This document shows positions 24,517 to 32,992 of a DNA stretch of 64,000 nucleotides, in pieces (within the stretch, counting starts at the first letter, position 1; each line of letters begins with the position of its first letter). The DNA lies in contig NZ_VIWW01000003.1 of the NCBI RefSeq assembly GCF_007829885.1, forward strand, positions 124,001-188,000, read 5' to 3'. The position numbers and the translations under genes are program-made. Under the pieces are notes generated by a model, which worked only from the letters and a program-made list of their open reading frames with translations, was not told the origin of the DNA and ran no database searches. The stretch is from Streptomyces brevispora. GTDB lineage: Bacteria > Actinomycetota > Actinomycetes > Streptomycetales > Streptomycetaceae.

Positions 24517-26111
24517 TGAGACTCTCCCACTTCGGTCAGCTGCCGGTCGGCGAGCGCCTCCGGCAGGACGACGGTGAAGACCGCGCCGCCGCCGGCCCTG
24601 GCCGTGACCCGGGCCGCGCCGCCGTAGCGCTCGGCGAGGCGGCGCACCAGCGCCAGTCCGAGCCCGCGCTCCCGATGGGCGGGGGACTCCTTGGTCGACC
24701 AGCCCTCGGTGAAGATCTGCTCCCGCATGGCGACGGGCACTCCGGGGCCGTTGTCGCTGACCCGCAGAACGGCGGTGGTGCCCTCGGCGAGCAGCTCCAC
24801 CTCGACCAGCGTGGCGACGTCCAGGGCGTTGTCGATCAGGTTGCCCAGTACGGTCACCAGATCGCGCGGGTCCACCACGACATCGGGCAGCCGGGTGGTG
24901 GGGGACACCAGCAAGGAAGCGCCGCGTTCGGCGGCCACGGCCGACTTGCCGACGAGCAGGGCCGACAGCAGCGGATCGTTCACGCGCTCGGCCACCTGCT
25001 CGGCCGAGGCCCGCTGACAGTCGGCGACCTCGGTGACGAATTCCACCGCCGCCTCGTGCCTGCCGAGTTCCAGCAGCCCCAGCAGGGTGTGCAGCCGGTT
25101 GGCGTGCTCGTGGTCCTGGGCGCGGAGCGCGTCGAGCAGTCCGTGCGTGGAGTCCAGTTCACGGCCGAGCAGTTCGAGTTCGGTGCGGTCGCGCAGCGTC
25201 ACGACGGCCCCGCCGTCACCGGTCGGCATCCGGTTGGCGATCAGCACCCGCCCCCGGGACACGGTGAGCAGATCGGCGCCGTCGACCCGGCCCGCCAGCA
25301 CCTCCGTCGTACGGCCCGGCGGCAGCACCTCGCCCAGCGGGCGGCCGACGGCATCCGGGGTCAGCTCCAGCAGCCGCTGCGCCTCGTCGTTGAGCAGCCG
25401 GATCCGCCCGCGGGAGTCGAGCGCGAGCACCGCCTCCCGGATGCTGTGCAGCATCGCCTCGCGCTCGTCCAGGAGCGCGGAGATGTCCGCGAAGGCCAGG
25501 CCGTGGGTGCGGCGATGAAGGCGCCGGGAGACGGCGAGCGTCGCCAGCACCCCTGCGGCCAGTGCGGCTCCCGCGTACTGCAGGAGCGCCGGAATGGTGC
25601 CGAGCAGCCCCTGCCGGACGCTCTTGTACGCGATGCCCACCGAGACGGCCCCGACCACGGCTCCGGTCCGGTTGCGCAGCGGGACCTTCGCCCGGGCCGA
25701 GCGTCCCAGGGTGCCGATGTCGATCTGCATGATCTCGCGGCCGGCCAGCGCCGTGCTCGGATCGGTCGAGACGGGCTCACTGATCCGGTCCGTCTCGGTG
25801 TGCGACCAGCGCACTCCCCGGGTGTCCATCACCACGACGTACAGTGCCCCGGTGGCCCGCCGGATCCGCTCCGCCTCGGCCTGTATCGGCCCGGTCGGGC
25901 TGGGCTTGGTGCTCAGCAGCTGGTCCACCAGACCGGGCACGGCGGCGGTGGTCTGGGCGATGGACAGGGCCCGGCGCATCGCCTGTTCGTCGAGCTCATG
26001 GCTGAGCGGCGCCAGGAAGAGCCCGGTGACGAGCATGACCACGCCGGTCGTGATGGCCACCTGGGTGAGCAGGACCTGGGCGAAGACACGGCGGGGCCAG
26101 TGGATCCGCAT
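24513..26111 (-). CDS. CitA/DcuS-type sensor histidine kinase
   Basis: 532 aa. Membrane helix at about 12-35, periplasmic PASp/sCache sensor domain to about 170, second helix about 173-195, cytoplasmic PAS near 215-310, and an H-box RAQDHEHANRLH with His334 in the H-E-x-x-N arrangement of CitA kinases. Then the N-box NLIDNALDVA and G-box DNGPGVP. CitA-family kinases sense carboxylates such as citrate or C4-dicarboxylates; the ligand here is unknown. ATG 26111 has AGGAG 6 nt upstream and replaces a longer frame from 26243. Confidence 0.92.
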   Translation of the reverse strand: MRIHWPRRVFAQVLLTQVAITTGVVMLVTGLFLAPLSHELDEQAMRRALSIAQTTAAVPGLVDQLLSTKPSPTGPIQAEAERIRRATGALYVVVMDTRGVRWSHTETDRISEPVSTDPSTALAGREIMQIDIGTLGRSARAKVPLRNRTGAVVGAVSVGIAYKSVRQGLLGTIPALLQYAGAALAAGVLATLAVSRRLHRRTHGLAFADISALLDEREAMLHSIREAVLALDSRGRIRLLNDEAQRLLELTPDAVGRPLGEVLPPGRTTEVLAGRVDGADLLTVSRGRVLIANRMPTGDGGAVVTLRDRTELELLGRELDSTHGLLDALRAQDHEHANRLHTLLGLLELGRHEAAVEFVTEVADCQRASAEQVAERVNDPLLSALLVGKSAVAAERGASLLVSPTTRLPDVVVDPRDLVTVLGNLIDNALDVATLVEVELLAEGTTAVLRVSDNGPGVPVAMREQIFTEGWSTKESPAHRERGLGLALVRRLAERYGGAARVTARAGGGAVFTVVLPEALADRQLTEVGESQ

Positions 26112-26246
26112 GCCTGTCTCCTGTGCCTTTCCCGCGGTTCTCGAATCCGGTTCCCCGATTCGTTTGGTGTGAACGCAAGGTAGACGCAGCGGACCTCGCT
26201 GCCTAGCCCTCGTCTCCGCTTCGTTGTAAGGGTGTGAGCACAACGA

Positions 26247-26274
26247 GCAGAACCATGGGTAAAAGGCAGAACCA
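26247..26274. promoter_or_regulatory. Direct repeats GCAGAACCA in the divergent gap
   Basis: Two exact copies of GCAGAACCA (26247-26255, 26266-26274), offset by 19 bp (close to two helical turns), sit between the kinase start and the ABC operon start. Spaced direct repeats are typical of response-regulator binding sites, so this is the likely target of the CitB-type regulator. Confidence 0.45.
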
Positions 26275-26330
26275 GGAGTTGTGAGCGCAAGGCTCCCGCC
26301 GTGGCCGGACCGCCCCTAGCGTCCCGGCCC

Positions 26331-27146
26331 ATGAAGAGTGAATCAAGCCCAGCCATCGAGTTGCGGGGGGCGAGCAAAGCGTTCCGGACCCCGTCGGGGG
26401 CGCTCCACACCGCCGTGAGGGATCTGGACCTGACGATCGGCAGGGGCGAGTTCGTCGCCGTCGTCGGCCCGACCGGATGCGGCAAGTCGACCACCCTGAC
26501 CCTGATCAGCGGACTGGAGGAGCCCACCGAGGGCGAGGTGCTCGTCTCCGGTGAGCCGGTGAGCGGCATCGGCGACAAGGTCGGCTTCGTCTTCCAGCAG
26601 GACGCGGTTTTCCCCTGGCGGACCGTCCTGTCCAACGTGATGGCCGGTCCCCGCTTCCGGGGTGTGCCGAAGGCGGAGGCGAAGGAGCGTGCGCGGGCCT
26701 GGCTCGCCAGGGTGGGTCTGTCCTCCTTCGAGGACCGCTATCCGCACCAGCTCTCCGGTGGCCAGCGCAAGCGGGTCGCACTCGCGGCGACGTTCGTGAA
26801 CGACCCGGAGATCCTGCTGATGGACGAGCCGTTCTCGGCACTCGACGTGCAGACCCGGGCCCTGATGTCCGACGAGCTGCTGGAGCTGTGGGGTGGCACC
26901 GGAGCCTCCGTCGTGTTCGTCACCCACGACCTGGAGGAGTCCATCGCCCTGGCCGACAAGGTGGTCGTGATGACCGCGGGACCGGCCACGGTCAAGGAGG
27001 TCTTCGAGATCGGCCTGCCGCGTCCGCGCAAGGTCGAACAGGTGCGGCTGGAGCCCCGGTTCCTGGAGATCTACCGAGAGATCTGGTCCTCGCTCGGCGA
27101 AGAGGTCCGCATCACCCGCGAGAGGGGTGCCGCCGATGCCGCCTGA
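26331..27146 (+). CDS. SsuB/TauB/NrtD-type ABC ATPase
   Basis: 271 aa. Walker A GPTGCGKSTT, Q-loop VFQQDAVFPWRTVLSNV, signature LSGGQRKRVAL, Walker B ILLMDEPFSALD, H-loop VFVTHDLEES. The FPWRTV Q-loop is characteristic of the nitrate/sulfonate/taurine uptake family, which also includes bicarbonate and thiamine-precursor importers. No ribosome site precedes ATG 26331 but a CCTAGCGT-like -10 lies about 15 bp before it, so the transcript may be leaderless; GTG 26301 is an alternative. First gene of a three-gene transporter operon. Confidence 0.9.
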   Translation: MKSESSPAIELRGASKAFRTPSGALHTAVRDLDLTIGRGEFVAVVGPTGCGKSTTLTLISGLEEPTEGEVLVSGEPVSGIGDKVGFVFQQDAVFPWRTVLSNVMAGPRFRGVPKAEAKERARAWLARVGLSSFEDRYPHQLSGGQRKRVALAATFVNDPEILLMDEPFSALDVQTRALMSDELLELWGGTGASVVFVTHDLEESIALADKVVVMTAGPATVKEVFEIGLPRPRKVEQVRLEPRFLEIYREIWSSLGEEVRITRERGAADAA

Positions 27147-28011
27147 GAACGCCACCCTGGATGTCACCCGGGACGTCGCCGTGAGCAAGACCGGGCGGAC
27201 CGAGGCCAGGGCGCGGGCCGCCCGCAACCGCAGGATGCTGGTGCTTGCCAGCCGGATCGCCGTGCTCGTCGCGGTCGTCGGGCTGTGGGAGTGGCTGGCC
27301 AGGACCGCAGTCATCGACCCCTTCAACTTCTCCATGCCGTCGAAGATCTGGGACCAGATCCGCACCTGGGTGACCGACGGCACCGCCCAGGGCTCCCTGT
27401 GGGAGCAGATCTGGTACACGCTCTACGAGGCGCTGCTCGGCTGGGTCATCGGCGTGATCGCCGGTGTGCTGCTCGGTATCGCGCTGGGCCGGGTCCGCTT
27501 CGCCGCCGATGTGCTCGGCCCGTACATCAAGGTGCTCAACGCGCTGCCGCGTATCGTGCTCGCCCCGATCTTCCTGATCTGGTTCGGCCTCGGCCCGGCG
27601 TCGAAGGTCGCCTCCGCGGTCGTCCTGGTGTTCTTCCCCGTCTTCTTCAACGCCTTCCAGGGAGCCAGAGAGGTCGACCGCAACCTCGTCGCCAACTCCC
27701 GCATCCTGGGCGCCAGTAACCGGCAGGTGACCCTTCAGGTGGTCATTCCCTCGGCCACCTCGTGGATCTTCACCAGCCTCCACGTCAGCTTCGGCTTCGC
27801 GCTGATCGGCGCCATCGTCGGCGAGTACATCGGCGCCACCAAGGGACTCGGTCTGCTGGTCGCCGCCTCGCAGGGCACCTTCAACGCGGCCGGCGTCTAC
27901 GCGGCCATGGTCATCCTCGCGGTCGTCGCCCTGCTCGCCGAGGGGCTGCTCACCTTCCTGGAGAAGAAGCTCTTCCGCTGGAAACCGGCCGAGGCCGATA
28001 CCGCCCGCTGA
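27136..28011 (+). CDS. SsuC/TauC-type ABC permease
   Basis: 291 aa. Basic cytoplasmic N-terminus, then about six membrane spans. EAA loop AREVDRNLVANSRILGASNRQVTLQVVIPSA, and GEYIGATKGLGLLVAASQGTF as in SsuC-type permeases. Overlaps the ATPase gene by 11 bp. ATG 27136 is preferred over GTG 27127 because AGAGGGG is better spaced. Confidence 0.92.
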   Translation: MPPENATLDVTRDVAVSKTGRTEARARAARNRRMLVLASRIAVLVAVVGLWEWLARTAVIDPFNFSMPSKIWDQIRTWVTDGTAQGSLWEQIWYTLYEALLGWVIGVIAGVLLGIALGRVRFAADVLGPYIKVLNALPRIVLAPIFLIWFGLGPASKVASAVVLVFFPVFFNAFQGAREVDRNLVANSRILGASNRQVTLQVVIPSATSWIFTSLHVSFGFALIGAIVGEYIGATKGLGLLVAASQGTFNAAGVYAAMVILAVVALLAEGLLTFLEKKLFRWKPAEADTAR

Positions 28012-28081
28012 ACGCTCCGCTGCTCCGCGCACCAACCCTCCCCGCGCTTTCCCCGCTCTTCCTCACAAGGACGTGAACCAG

Positions 28082-29119
28082 ATGCGTATGTCCCCCCGGA
28101 TCCCGGCACTCGCCGTCGCCGGAGTGCTCGCCGCGGCGAGTCTGACCGCCTGCGGAGGCGACTCCACCTCCGCGTCCGGCGACAAGAACGACAGCGTCAA
28201 GATCATGGTGGGCGGCCTGGACAAGGTCATCTACCTGCCCGCGATGCTCACCGAGCGGCTCGGCTACTTCAAGGACGAGCACGTCGCGGTCCAGTTGCTG
28301 ACCGAGCCCGCCGGCGTCCAGGCGGAGACCGCGCTGGTCTCCGGCGACGTTCAGGGCACTGTGGGCTTCTACGACCACACGCTCGACCTCCAGGTGAAGG
28401 GCAAGCACGTCGAGTCGGTCGTCCAGTTCTCCCACGCGCCGGGAGAGGTCGAGATGGTCTCCAACAAGGCGGCGGGCGATATCGGCTCGGCGAAGGACTT
28501 CAAGGGCAAGAAGCTGGGTGTGACGGGGCTCGGCTCCTCGACCGACTTCCTGACGAAGTACCTCGCCGTGAAGAACGGCGTACAGACCAGCGAGTTCACA
28601 CCCGTCGCGGTCGGAGCCGGCCAGACGTTCATCTCCGCGCTCCAGCAGGGATCCATCCAGGGCGGCATGACGACCGACCCGACCGTGGCCACCATCCTGG
28701 ACAAGAAGCTGGGCAAGATCCTCATCGACATGAGGACGCCGGAAGGCTCCAAGCAGGCGCTCGGCGGGCTCTACCCGTCCTCCAGCCTTTACATGCAGAC
28801 CGACTGGGTCAACGACCACAAGGCGACCGTGCAGAAGCTGGTCAACGCCTTCGTGAAGACCCTGAAGTGGATGTCGACGCACAGCGCGGACGAGATCGCC
28901 GCGAAGATGCCGGCGGACTACGCGCAGGGCGGCGGCGCGGCTCTGTACGCGCAGTCCATCAAGAACACCCTGCCCATGTTCACCACGGACGGCGTGATGC
29001 CCCCGGACGGGCCGGCCACCGTCGAGCGGGTCCTGAAGGCCTTCAACCCCAACCTGAAGAACGCCGATGTGGACCTCTCCAAGACGTACACCACGGAGTT
29101 CGTGAAGAAGGCGAACTGA
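28082..29119 (+). CDS. ABC substrate-binding lipoprotein, SsuA/ThiY/NMT1 family
   Basis: 345 aa. Signal peptide with lipobox SLTAC (Cys24), then an NMT1/SsuA-like periplasmic fold: GGLDKVIYLPAMLTERLGYFKDE, GKKLGVTGLGSSTDFLTKYLAV, and GAGQTFISALQQGSIQGGMTTDPT. Families with this fold bind sulfonates, nitrate, pyrimidine precursors or other small anions; no feature pins down the ligand. ATG 28082 is used (AAGGA 10 nt upstream). It ends the operon, 12 nt before a strong terminator. Confidence 0.9.
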   Translation: MRMSPRIPALAVAGVLAAASLTACGGDSTSASGDKNDSVKIMVGGLDKVIYLPAMLTERLGYFKDEHVAVQLLTEPAGVQAETALVSGDVQGTVGFYDHTLDLQVKGKHVESVVQFSHAPGEVEMVSNKAAGDIGSAKDFKGKKLGVTGLGSSTDFLTKYLAVKNGVQTSEFTPVAVGAGQTFISALQQGSIQGGMTTDPTVATILDKKLGKILIDMRTPEGSKQALGGLYPSSSLYMQTDWVNDHKATVQKLVNAFVKTLKWMSTHSADEIAAKMPADYAQGGGAALYAQSIKNTLPMFTTDGVMPPDGPATVERVLKAFNPNLKNADVDLSKTYTTEFVKKAN

Positions 29120-29130
29120 CCACACGCACC

Positions 29131-29172
29131 TGTCCGCGCGCCCGTACGCCTCCGCGTACGGGCGCGCGGACA
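29131..29172. terminator. 19-bp perfect hairpin terminator
   Basis: Perfect 19-bp arms (TGTCCGCGCGCCCGTACGC / its complement) with a 4-nt loop, between the SsuA-like gene on the plus strand and the convergent hypothetical gene. It can serve both. Confidence 0.75.
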
Positions 29173-29176
29173 TGAG

Positions 29177-29494
29177 TCATTCGGCGGCGGTTTCCCCGGT
29201 CCGCCGGTCCGGTGCCGCGAGCGACGCCGGAACCGTGGCCGCGGAACCCAGCCGGACGGCTTCCACCACGGCCTCGTGCAGCGCACGGCTGTCCTCCTCC
29301 GAGCAACACGGCACGGGGCTGCCCGACATCGTGAACCAGTCGGCGGCGCCGGTGTACTGCACAGTGATCTGTGCCGTGTCATCGGCCCATGTGGTGTGGA
29401 CGGTCAGGTCGCCGGACAGCGGCCCGACCTCTTCGGTGAGCACGCCGCCGTGCCCCGAATATATTCCGCGAGTCGTCCAGGACGCCCAGGTCAT
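29177..29494 (-). CDS. Conserved hypothetical protein
   Basis: 105 aa, cytoplasmic, no signal or membrane segment. It looks like one small beta-rich domain (MTWASWTTRGIYSGHGG, GDLTVHTTWADDTAQITVQYTG), followed by SPVPCCSEEDSRALHEAVVEAV, a helix after a CC pair. I recall similar 100-aa proteins as hypothetical in Streptomyces but no function. Stands alone; convergent with the transporter operon and sharing its terminator. Confidence 0.75.
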   Translation of the reverse strand: MTWASWTTRGIYSGHGGVLTEEVGPLSGDLTVHTTWADDTAQITVQYTGAADWFTMSGSPVPCCSEEDSRALHEAVVEAVRLGSAATVPASLAAPDRRTGETAAE

Positions 29495-29607
29495 GCATCC
29501 AGGCTCGCACCAAAGACGCCGAATCGCGACCCGCGCGGACCAATATCCCGCGGCGCGCGGACAATCGACCCCTCTGCCACCGTGCCGACCCGTACAGTCC
29601 GCGGTCC

Positions 29608-29670
29608 GTGCCGCTCATCGCCGTACTCGCGTACATCCTGACCCGGCAGTGCACCGAGTGCCTGGTGTGA
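29608..29670 (+). CDS. Candidate 20-aa hydrophobic micro-ORF
   Basis: GTG start, then PLIAVLAYILTRQCTECLV and TGA. The peptide is one short hydrophobic helix ending in a CxxC pair. The stop codon touches the first base of a strong hairpin, so it looks like a tiny gene with its own terminator or a leader peptide. No ribosome site is evident (leaderless?). Speculative: a 20-codon frame can arise by chance in this DNA. Confidence 0.25.
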   Translation: MPLIAVLAYILTRQCTECLV

Positions 29671-29744
29671 ACCGGCGGGATCACCCCGGTCGTCACGCTC
29701 CACCGGGCCCCGCATCCGGGGCCCCACCAGGAATCCCGCCGGTT
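29670..29744 (+). promoter_or_regulatory. Orphan two-tier hairpin before the PepSY gene
   Basis: Outer arms AACCGGCGGGAT (29670-29681) and ATCCCGCCGGTT (29733-29744) pair perfectly; an inner 8-bp stem (29705-29712 with 29717-29724, loop CATC) sits between. No annotated gene ends here on the plus strand, so it is either a terminator for an unannotated short transcript or a structured leader of the downstream gene. Confidence 0.5.
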
Positions 29745-29853
29745 GCCGGCCGCCACGGAGGAGGTACACGGCAGGGACCGGAACACGGTCGATCGGGTGA
29801 CTCCGACCCGTCACCCCACATGCCGGAGCCGCCGGGCGGTTAGGCATGGCGGC

Positions 29854-30657
29854 ATGACATGTGATCCCCGACCGAAGAACACCGGACTCCTCCGCGCCTA
29901 CCGCCTCCGCGCGGCCGGCGCCGCCTGCGTCGTCATGACCGCGGCCCTGCTCACCGGCTGCGGCCAGGACAGCGGCAGTACGTCGACGGGCACGGAGACC
30001 TCCGAAGCCGCGCGCGCCGTCCCCGAGGGAACGGCCAGCACCTCGCCCAGCCCGAGTACTTCGCTGACCAAGGACCAGGAGAAGCGGAAGGCGCTGCTGG
30101 CCTCCACCAAGATCCCCTTCGACAAGGCCATCACCACGGCCGAGGGAGCCGTCGCAGGAAGCAAACTGATCGAAATCAACCTGAAGGGCCCCGGCAAGTC
30201 GGACGACGACACCGACGCGTCGGCGAGTGCCAGTCCCGCACGGAGCGGCACCAGTGCGTCACCCTCCGCGGCGAGCGCCTCCCCGACCGGCAGCCCCACC
30301 TCCACCGGCCCGGAATGGGCCGCGGAGGTCATCGCGAAGGACGGCACCGAACACAAGGTGCGCATCGACGCGCTCACCGGCAAGGTGCTCCAGACCGTCG
30401 AGGAGCAGGGCCAGGACGCCCAGGAGAAGACCCGGATGGTCGACCGGCTCGCCAAGGCCACACAGACGCCGCAGCAGGCGGCCAAGGCGGCAACGGACAA
30501 GACCAAGGGCACCGTGACCTCCATCGATCTCGACGAGAACGACAAGAACGTCCTTGTCTGGTCCGTCGACGTCGTCGCCAAGGACGGGAAGAAGACCATG
30601 GTCGACGTCGATGCGGCCAACGGCTCCGTCATCAGTGAGCACGTAGACAATGACTGA
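29854..30657 (+). CDS. PepSY-domain lipoprotein
   Basis: 267 aa. Signal peptide with lipobox LLTGC (Cys36), a Ser/Thr-rich linker, then two PepSY-like units. The first (about 90-190) is FDKAITTAEGAVAGSKLIEINL...WAAEVIAKDGTEHKVRIDALTGKVL, split by a low-complexity Ser/Ala insert. The second is about 205-262 (AAKAATDKTKGTVTSIDLDEN...WSVDVVAKDGKKTMVDVDAANGSVI). PepSY domains inhibit or regulate proteases outside the cell; partner unknown. ATG 29854 is used; a longer frame upstream crosses the orphan hairpin region. Confidence 0.85.
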   Translation: MTCDPRPKNTGLLRAYRLRAAGAACVVMTAALLTGCGQDSGSTSTGTETSEAARAVPEGTASTSPSPSTSLTKDQEKRKALLASTKIPFDKAITTAEGAVAGSKLIEINLKGPGKSDDDTDASASASPARSGTSASPSAASASPTGSPTSTGPEWAAEVIAKDGTEHKVRIDALTGKVLQTVEEQGQDAQEKTRMVDRLAKATQTPQQAAKAATDKTKGTVTSIDLDENDKNVLVWSVDVVAKDGKKTMVDVDAANGSVISEHVDND

Positions 30658-30689
30658 CCCGTCCACGTCATGACATCGCACAGAAAGCC

Positions 30690-30715
30690 GCCCCCGGTCC
30701 GCACGGACCGGGGGC
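30690..30715. terminator. Bidirectional hairpin terminator
   Basis: GCCCCCGGTCCG-CA-CGGACCGGGGGC, perfect 12-bp arms, in the 67-bp gap between the convergent PepSY and ABC exporter genes. Confidence 0.7.
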
Positions 30716-30724
30716 ATTCCCACG

Positions 30725-32626
30725 TCATTCGGCCGGGACGGACTCCGAGTGCGCCTCATCGGCCGCCGGCGCATCGAACTGCGTCCGGTACAGCTCCTCG
30801 TACCGTCCGCCCGCTGCCAGCAGTTCGGTGTGCGTACCGCGTTCGACCACCCGTCCCTCCTCGATGACCAGGATCAGATCGGCCGCCCGCACGGTCGAGA
30901 GCCGGTGGGCGATCACCACGGCGGTGCGCCCCTCCAGGGCCTCGGCCAGCGCGTCCTGCACGGCCGCCTCCGAGGTCGAGTCGAGGTGCGCGGTCGCCTC
31001 GTCGAGGATGACGACGCGCTGTCGGGCCAGCAGCAGCCGGGCGATGGTCAGCCGCTGACGCTCACCACCCGAGAGCCGGTAGCCGCGTTCGCCCACCACC
31101 GTGTCGAGCCCGTCGGGCAGCGAGGCCACCAGCCCGTCCAGGCGGGAGCGGCGCAAAGCGTCCCAGATGTCGTCCTCGGTCGCTCCGGGCCTGGCGAGGG
31201 TGAGGTTGGCCCGGACCGACTCATGGAAGAGGTGCCCGTCCTGGGTGACCATTCCGAGCGTCTCGCGGATCGACGCGGCGGTCAGATCGCGTACGTCGAC
31301 GCCGTTCAGCCGTACCGAGCCGGCATCGGCGTCGTACAGCCGGGGCAGCAGTTGCGCGATCGTCGACTTGCCCGCCCCGGAGGAGCCGACCAGGGCGACC
31401 ATCCGGCCGGGTTCGGCGCGGAAGGAGACCTCGTGCAGGACCTGCGTACCGCCCCGGGAGTCGAGCGTCGCGACCTCCTCGAGGGAGGCGAGGGAGACCT
31501 TGTCGGCGGACGGATACCCGAAGGAGACACCGTCGAACTCCACCGACACAGGCCCGTCCGGCACCTTGCGGGCATCCGGCTTCTCGGCGATCAGCGGCTT
31601 CAGATCGAGGATCTCGAAGACCCGCTCGAAGCTCACCAGGGCGCTCATCACCTCGACCCGGGCACCGGCCAGCGCCGTCAGCGGGGCATAGAGCCGGGTG
31701 AGCAGCAGAGCCAGCGCCACGACCGCACCCGGCGCCAGACTGCCGCGCAGCGCGTAGTAGCCACCGAGTCCGTAGACGAGCGCGAGAGCCAGCGCGGAGA
31801 CCAGGGTGAGCGCCGTGATGAACGTCGACTGCGCCATGGCCGTACGGATACCGATGTCCCGGACCCGGCCCGCGCGGGCGGCAAATTCGGCGGACTCGTC
31901 GGCCGGCCGCCCGAAGAGCTTGACCAGGGTCGCGCCGGGGGCCGAGAAACGCTCGGTCATCTGGGTGCCCATGGCGGCGTTGTGACCGGCGGCCTCGCGC
32001 TGCATCCGGGCCATTTTGGAACCCATCCGCCGCGCGGGCACGACGAACACCGGCAGCAGGACGAGCGCGAGCAGGGTGATCTGCCAGGAGATGGTGAGCA
32101 TCACCGCGAGGGTCAGCAACAGGGTCACCACGTTGGAGACCACACCGGACAGGGTGTTGCTGAACGCCCGCTGTGCCCCGATGACGTCGTTGTTGAGCCG
32201 GCTCACCAGGGCGCCGGTGCGGGTCCGGGTGAAGAAGGCGACCGGCATCCGCTGCACATGGTCGAAGACCGCTGTGCGCAGGTCCAGGATCAGTCCCTCG
32301 CCGAGGGTGGCGGACAGCAGACGGGTCAGCAGACCGAGCCCCGCCTCGGCCACGGCGATGACGGCGATCAGCAGGGCGAGCCGGGTCACCGTGCCGTTCT
32401 CCTTGCCCTGCACGATCGCGTCGACCACCCGGCCGGCCAGCACCGGCGTGGCCACCGCCAGCAGAGCGGTGATCACGCTCAGCAGCAGGAAGCGGTAGAG
32501 CTCGCGTCGGCGCGGGCGGGCGAAGGAGGCGATCCGGCGCACGGTGGCCCGGGAGAAGGGTCTGCGGTCCTGTTGGGCGTTCATCGCGTTGTGCATCGAT
32601 GACCAAGCGGTGACTTCCATACTCAT
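30725..32626 (-). CDS. ABC half-transporter (MsbA/MDR-like exporter), SoxR-box promoter
   Basis: 633 aa. Six-helix transmembrane domain (about 40-320) then ATPase: Walker A GSSGAGKST, signature LSGGERQRLTIARLLL, Walker B VVILDEATAHLD, H-loop IAHRLS. Works as a homodimer exporting drugs, lipids or pigments. GGAGG lies 7 nt before ATG 32626. The promoter carries a SoxR box, so it is probably induced by redox-active compounds; I recall an ABC transporter (SCO7008) in the S. coelicolor SoxR regulon and this looks like its counterpart, unverified. Confidence 0.92.
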   Translation of the reverse strand: MSMEVTAWSSMHNAMNAQQDRRPFSRATVRRIASFARPRRRELYRFLLLSVITALLAVATPVLAGRVVDAIVQGKENGTVTRLALLIAVIAVAEAGLGLLTRLLSATLGEGLILDLRTAVFDHVQRMPVAFFTRTRTGALVSRLNNDVIGAQRAFSNTLSGVVSNVVTLLLTLAVMLTISWQITLLALVLLPVFVVPARRMGSKMARMQREAAGHNAAMGTQMTERFSAPGATLVKLFGRPADESAEFAARAGRVRDIGIRTAMAQSTFITALTLVSALALALVYGLGGYYALRGSLAPGAVVALALLLTRLYAPLTALAGARVEVMSALVSFERVFEILDLKPLIAEKPDARKVPDGPVSVEFDGVSFGYPSADKVSLASLEEVATLDSRGGTQVLHEVSFRAEPGRMVALVGSSGAGKSTIAQLLPRLYDADAGSVRLNGVDVRDLTAASIRETLGMVTQDGHLFHESVRANLTLARPGATEDDIWDALRRSRLDGLVASLPDGLDTVVGERGYRLSGGERQRLTIARLLLARQRVVILDEATAHLDSTSEAAVQDALAEALEGRTAVVIAHRLSTVRAADLILVIEEGRVVERGTHTELLAAGGRYEELYRTQFDAPAADEAHSESVPAE

Positions 32627-32992
32627 GCGGTGCCCTCCGGGATTCGACTAGCCGATGCTCCCGGTGGCCGGACACGGCCCGGGGCGCTGACAGAACGCTA
32701 AGATCTCAAGTTGACTTGAGGTCAACCGCTCTCCGCGCCCGGCGCAGGATCTCACGCCTCGCCCGGCGGATCGATCGGCAGCACACCTGAAACGGGTGCC
32801 GCCCGGTGCCGAGGAGACCCGGATGCCGCCGCGGGGCCCGTTGACGACGATGCGGCGGGGGAGCCGGTGGAGGCCGTCCCGCGGCAATGCCCACTCCTCG
32901 GTGCCGCCCGCGGCCCCGGGGGAGGACCACGTAGAATCGGCCCCTGTTTCCGTCCGAACGATGGCATACACAACCGATTGAGGCAGTTCGAC
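32627..32992. other. 366-bp gap with SoxR promoter, no other gene
   Basis: Contains the leftward SoxR-type promoter (32695-32725) and, near the right end, a GTAGAAT hexamer at about 32931 that could be the -10 of the small ORF at 32993. The rest shows no coding signature. Confidence 0.5.
32695..32725 (-). promoter_or_regulatory. SoxR-type promoter of the ABC exporter
   Basis: On the minus strand: -35 TTGACC (32725-32720), 19-bp spacer, -10 TAGCGT (32700-32695). The spacer holds CTCAAG-TCAA-CTTGAG, which as the top-strand 16-mer CTCAAGTTGACTTGAG differs at one centre base from the E. coli soxS box core. The overlong 19-bp spacer with the dyad inside it is the hallmark of MerR/SoxR-activated promoters. 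Confidence 0.8.

Larger units (their letters stand above)
29495..29853. other. 359-bp gap: micro-ORF and two-tier hairpin
   Basis: Between the hypothetical gene (leftward) and the PepSY lipoprotein gene (rightward). It contains the candidate 20-codon ORF at 29608-29670 and the hairpin at 29670-29744; nothing else gene-like is seen. Confidence 0.5.
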
